From CAYLZN01 sp964387935 (GTDB taxonomy: Bacteria > Acidobacteriota > Vicinamibacteria > Vicinamibacterales > JAFNAJ01): a stretch of DNA of 24,111 nt. This document shows positions 23,257 through 24,111 of the stretch, one piece after another. Location of the stretch: NCBI GenBank assembly GCA_964387935.1, contig CAYLZN010000049.1, forward strand, positions 1 to 24,111. The letters run 5' to 3'. The notes beneath the pieces were generated by a model. It was not told the DNA's origin. It did no database searches and was given only the letters and a program-made list of their open reading frames with translations. The position numbers and the translations under genes are program-made. Within the stretch, counting starts at the first letter, position 1. Each line of letters opens with the position of its first letter.

Positions 23257-24111
23257 ATGTCCGTCAACCCGCGCGAACCCGCGTCGCCCGTTGCGTCGGC
23301 CTCGCCACGCGAGCGCCTGAACGGCTGGAAGGACATCGCCAACCACCTGGGAAAAGGTGTGCGCACGGTCCAGCGCTGGGAGCGCGAGTACGGACTGCCC
23401 ATCCATCGCCTGGGCCGCGATGGCGGCGAAATCGTCTTCGCCTATCGCGATGAACTGGACGCATGGATTGCGCAGGCGGACCGGGCGCGTATCGAGTCCC
23501 ACGCGGGCGCGAATGGAGATGGGGCGCCGTGGGACTCCGTCGGCGCCTTGAACGACGCGCCGACCGCACGCGAAGCGCCGCCAGTTCCGGCGGCCCCTCA
23601 GCCCGCCGCGCCAACCCGGCGTCCGGCGTCCCGCCTCTGGATCCTGGCCCTGCTGTCCGCGGGTATCGGAGCCCTGGCTCTGTTCATGGTCATTCGAGAC
23701 CAGGGGGCTCGGACCTCGTCGCCGCCCCGCGGTTCCGTCGGCCCCCCACGCAATCCAGCCATGGTCGAATTCCGTGAGAACACGATGGCCGTCCTCGACG
23801 AACAGCGCGAACTGCTCTGGACGAAGCGCTTTTCCGCGTCCGTCATGGATCGCGTCCACCCGGGTAGCCCGTCGCGGCTTGCCCACCTGCTGGACCTGGA
23901 GGGCGACGGTTCCGTCGAAGTGGTGCTGAAGACGCCGGAACTGCCAGGGGTTCCCTCGGCCGTTGACGTGTTCAACGCGGACGGGTCGCACCGATTCGCG
24001 CACCGCCTTGACGCCACGGTGCACTACGGGCCGAACACGCACGGCCCCGCGTGGCTGGCCCACCGGACCTTCCTCGTCCACCGCCCGGAGACACCGCCGG
24101 AACTCTGGCTC
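23257..24111 (+). CDS. Transmembrane one-component regulator: HTH domain, one membrane span, FG-GAP-like sensor (partial)
   Basis: 285 residues are visible; the gene leaves the window. Residues 20-72 are a MerR/excisionase-like helix-turn-helix of the type common in Acidobacteria: LNGWKDIANHLGKGVRTVQR, WEREYGLPIHR, then GGEIVFAYRDELDAW. A Pro/Ala-rich linker (85-125) leads to one membrane span at about 127-146 (LWILALLSAGIGALALFMVI). The region outside starts a beta-propeller-like domain with a calcium-loop motif DLEGDGSVEVVL (213-224), as in FG-GAP/VCBS repeats. This architecture suggests an extracytoplasmic sensor that controls genes directly from the membrane, in the manner of ToxR/CadC. 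Signal and targets are unknown. Its promoter carries the palindrome shared with the degraded copy upstream. Confidence 0.8.
   Translation, partial: MSVNPREPASPVASASPRERLNGWKDIANHLGKGVRTVQRWEREYGLPIHRLGRDGGEIVFAYRDELDAWIAQADRARIESHAGANGDGAPWDSVGALNDAPTAREAPPVPAAPQPAAPTRRPASRLWILALLSAGIGALALFMVIRDQGARTSSPPRGSVGPPRNPAMVEFRENTMAVLDEQRELLWTKRFSASVMDRVHPGSPSRLAHLLDLEGDGSVEVVLKTPELPGVPSAVDVFNADGSHRFAHRLDATVHYGPNTHGPAWLAHRTFLVHRPETPPELWL

Larger units (their letters stand above)
23151..23466 (+). repeat. Direct repeat, copy 2: promoter region plus HTH coding sequence
   Basis: The partner of 21754-22078. The coding part is closely similar; the short leader between the promoter-like hexamers and the ATG is more diverged and a few bases shorter. 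This copy leads into an intact gene. Confidence 0.85.

Overview
The window looks like a metagenome-assembled scaffold from a high-GC bacterium, most likely an acidobacterium and plausibly of the Vicinamibacteria type. The clues are GC-rich coding DNA, a membrane-anchored helix-turn-helix sensor of the kind expanded in Acidobacteria, large secreted modular proteins, and short heptanucleotide tandem repeats between genes. The taxonomy is inference. Two runs of ten N (3870-3879 and 7242-7251) are scaffold gaps. Each interrupts a real gene, and the first may join contigs from two different relatives.

Layout. 1-3385, minus strand: a V4R-like sensor-domain protein, a secreted or periplasmic TPR protein and the N-terminal part of an NfeD-family membrane serine protease, probably transcribed in that order. 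3473-5636, plus: arginyl-tRNA synthetase (argS), broken by the first gap. 5751-6422, plus: a class-I glutamine-amidotransferase-like peptidase C26, flanked by two almost identical 59-bp heptamer-type repeats. 6502-8008, minus: a TrmA/RlmD-family RNA m5U methyltransferase with the second gap inside it. 8198-8751, plus: a DUF433/DUF5615 toxin-antitoxin pair, followed by a gene-poor stretch that ends in a 76-bp relic of the methyltransferase gene.

9080-21316, minus: a two-gene surface or secretion locus. The first gene is about 10.8 kb and encodes a protein of about 3,585 codons. It has a signal peptide, an SGNH/GDSL hydrolase head, CARDB-like, Fn3, IPT/TIG, LamG and Calx-beta domains, long arrays of Ig-like domains, and two copies of an unrecognised propeller-like module. 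One in-frame TGA at 14258-14260 splits it where a glycine codon is expected. The gene 45 bp downstream encodes a four-repeat DUF5719-like, possibly lipid-anchored, beta-sandwich protein. The two products probably act together at or outside the cell surface.

21317-24111: a long intergenic region, then a duplicated one-component regulator. The first copy is a degraded plus-strand gene with its DNA-binding domain still present. The second is intact and runs off the right edge (helix-turn-helix, one membrane span, extracytoplasmic FG-GAP-like domain). A minus-strand DUF4160/DUF2442 pair, a putative toxin-antitoxin module, lies between them. Both regulator copies carry the same 13-bp palindrome nine bases before a -35-like hexamer. 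I see no tRNA, rRNA, CRISPR array or transposase.
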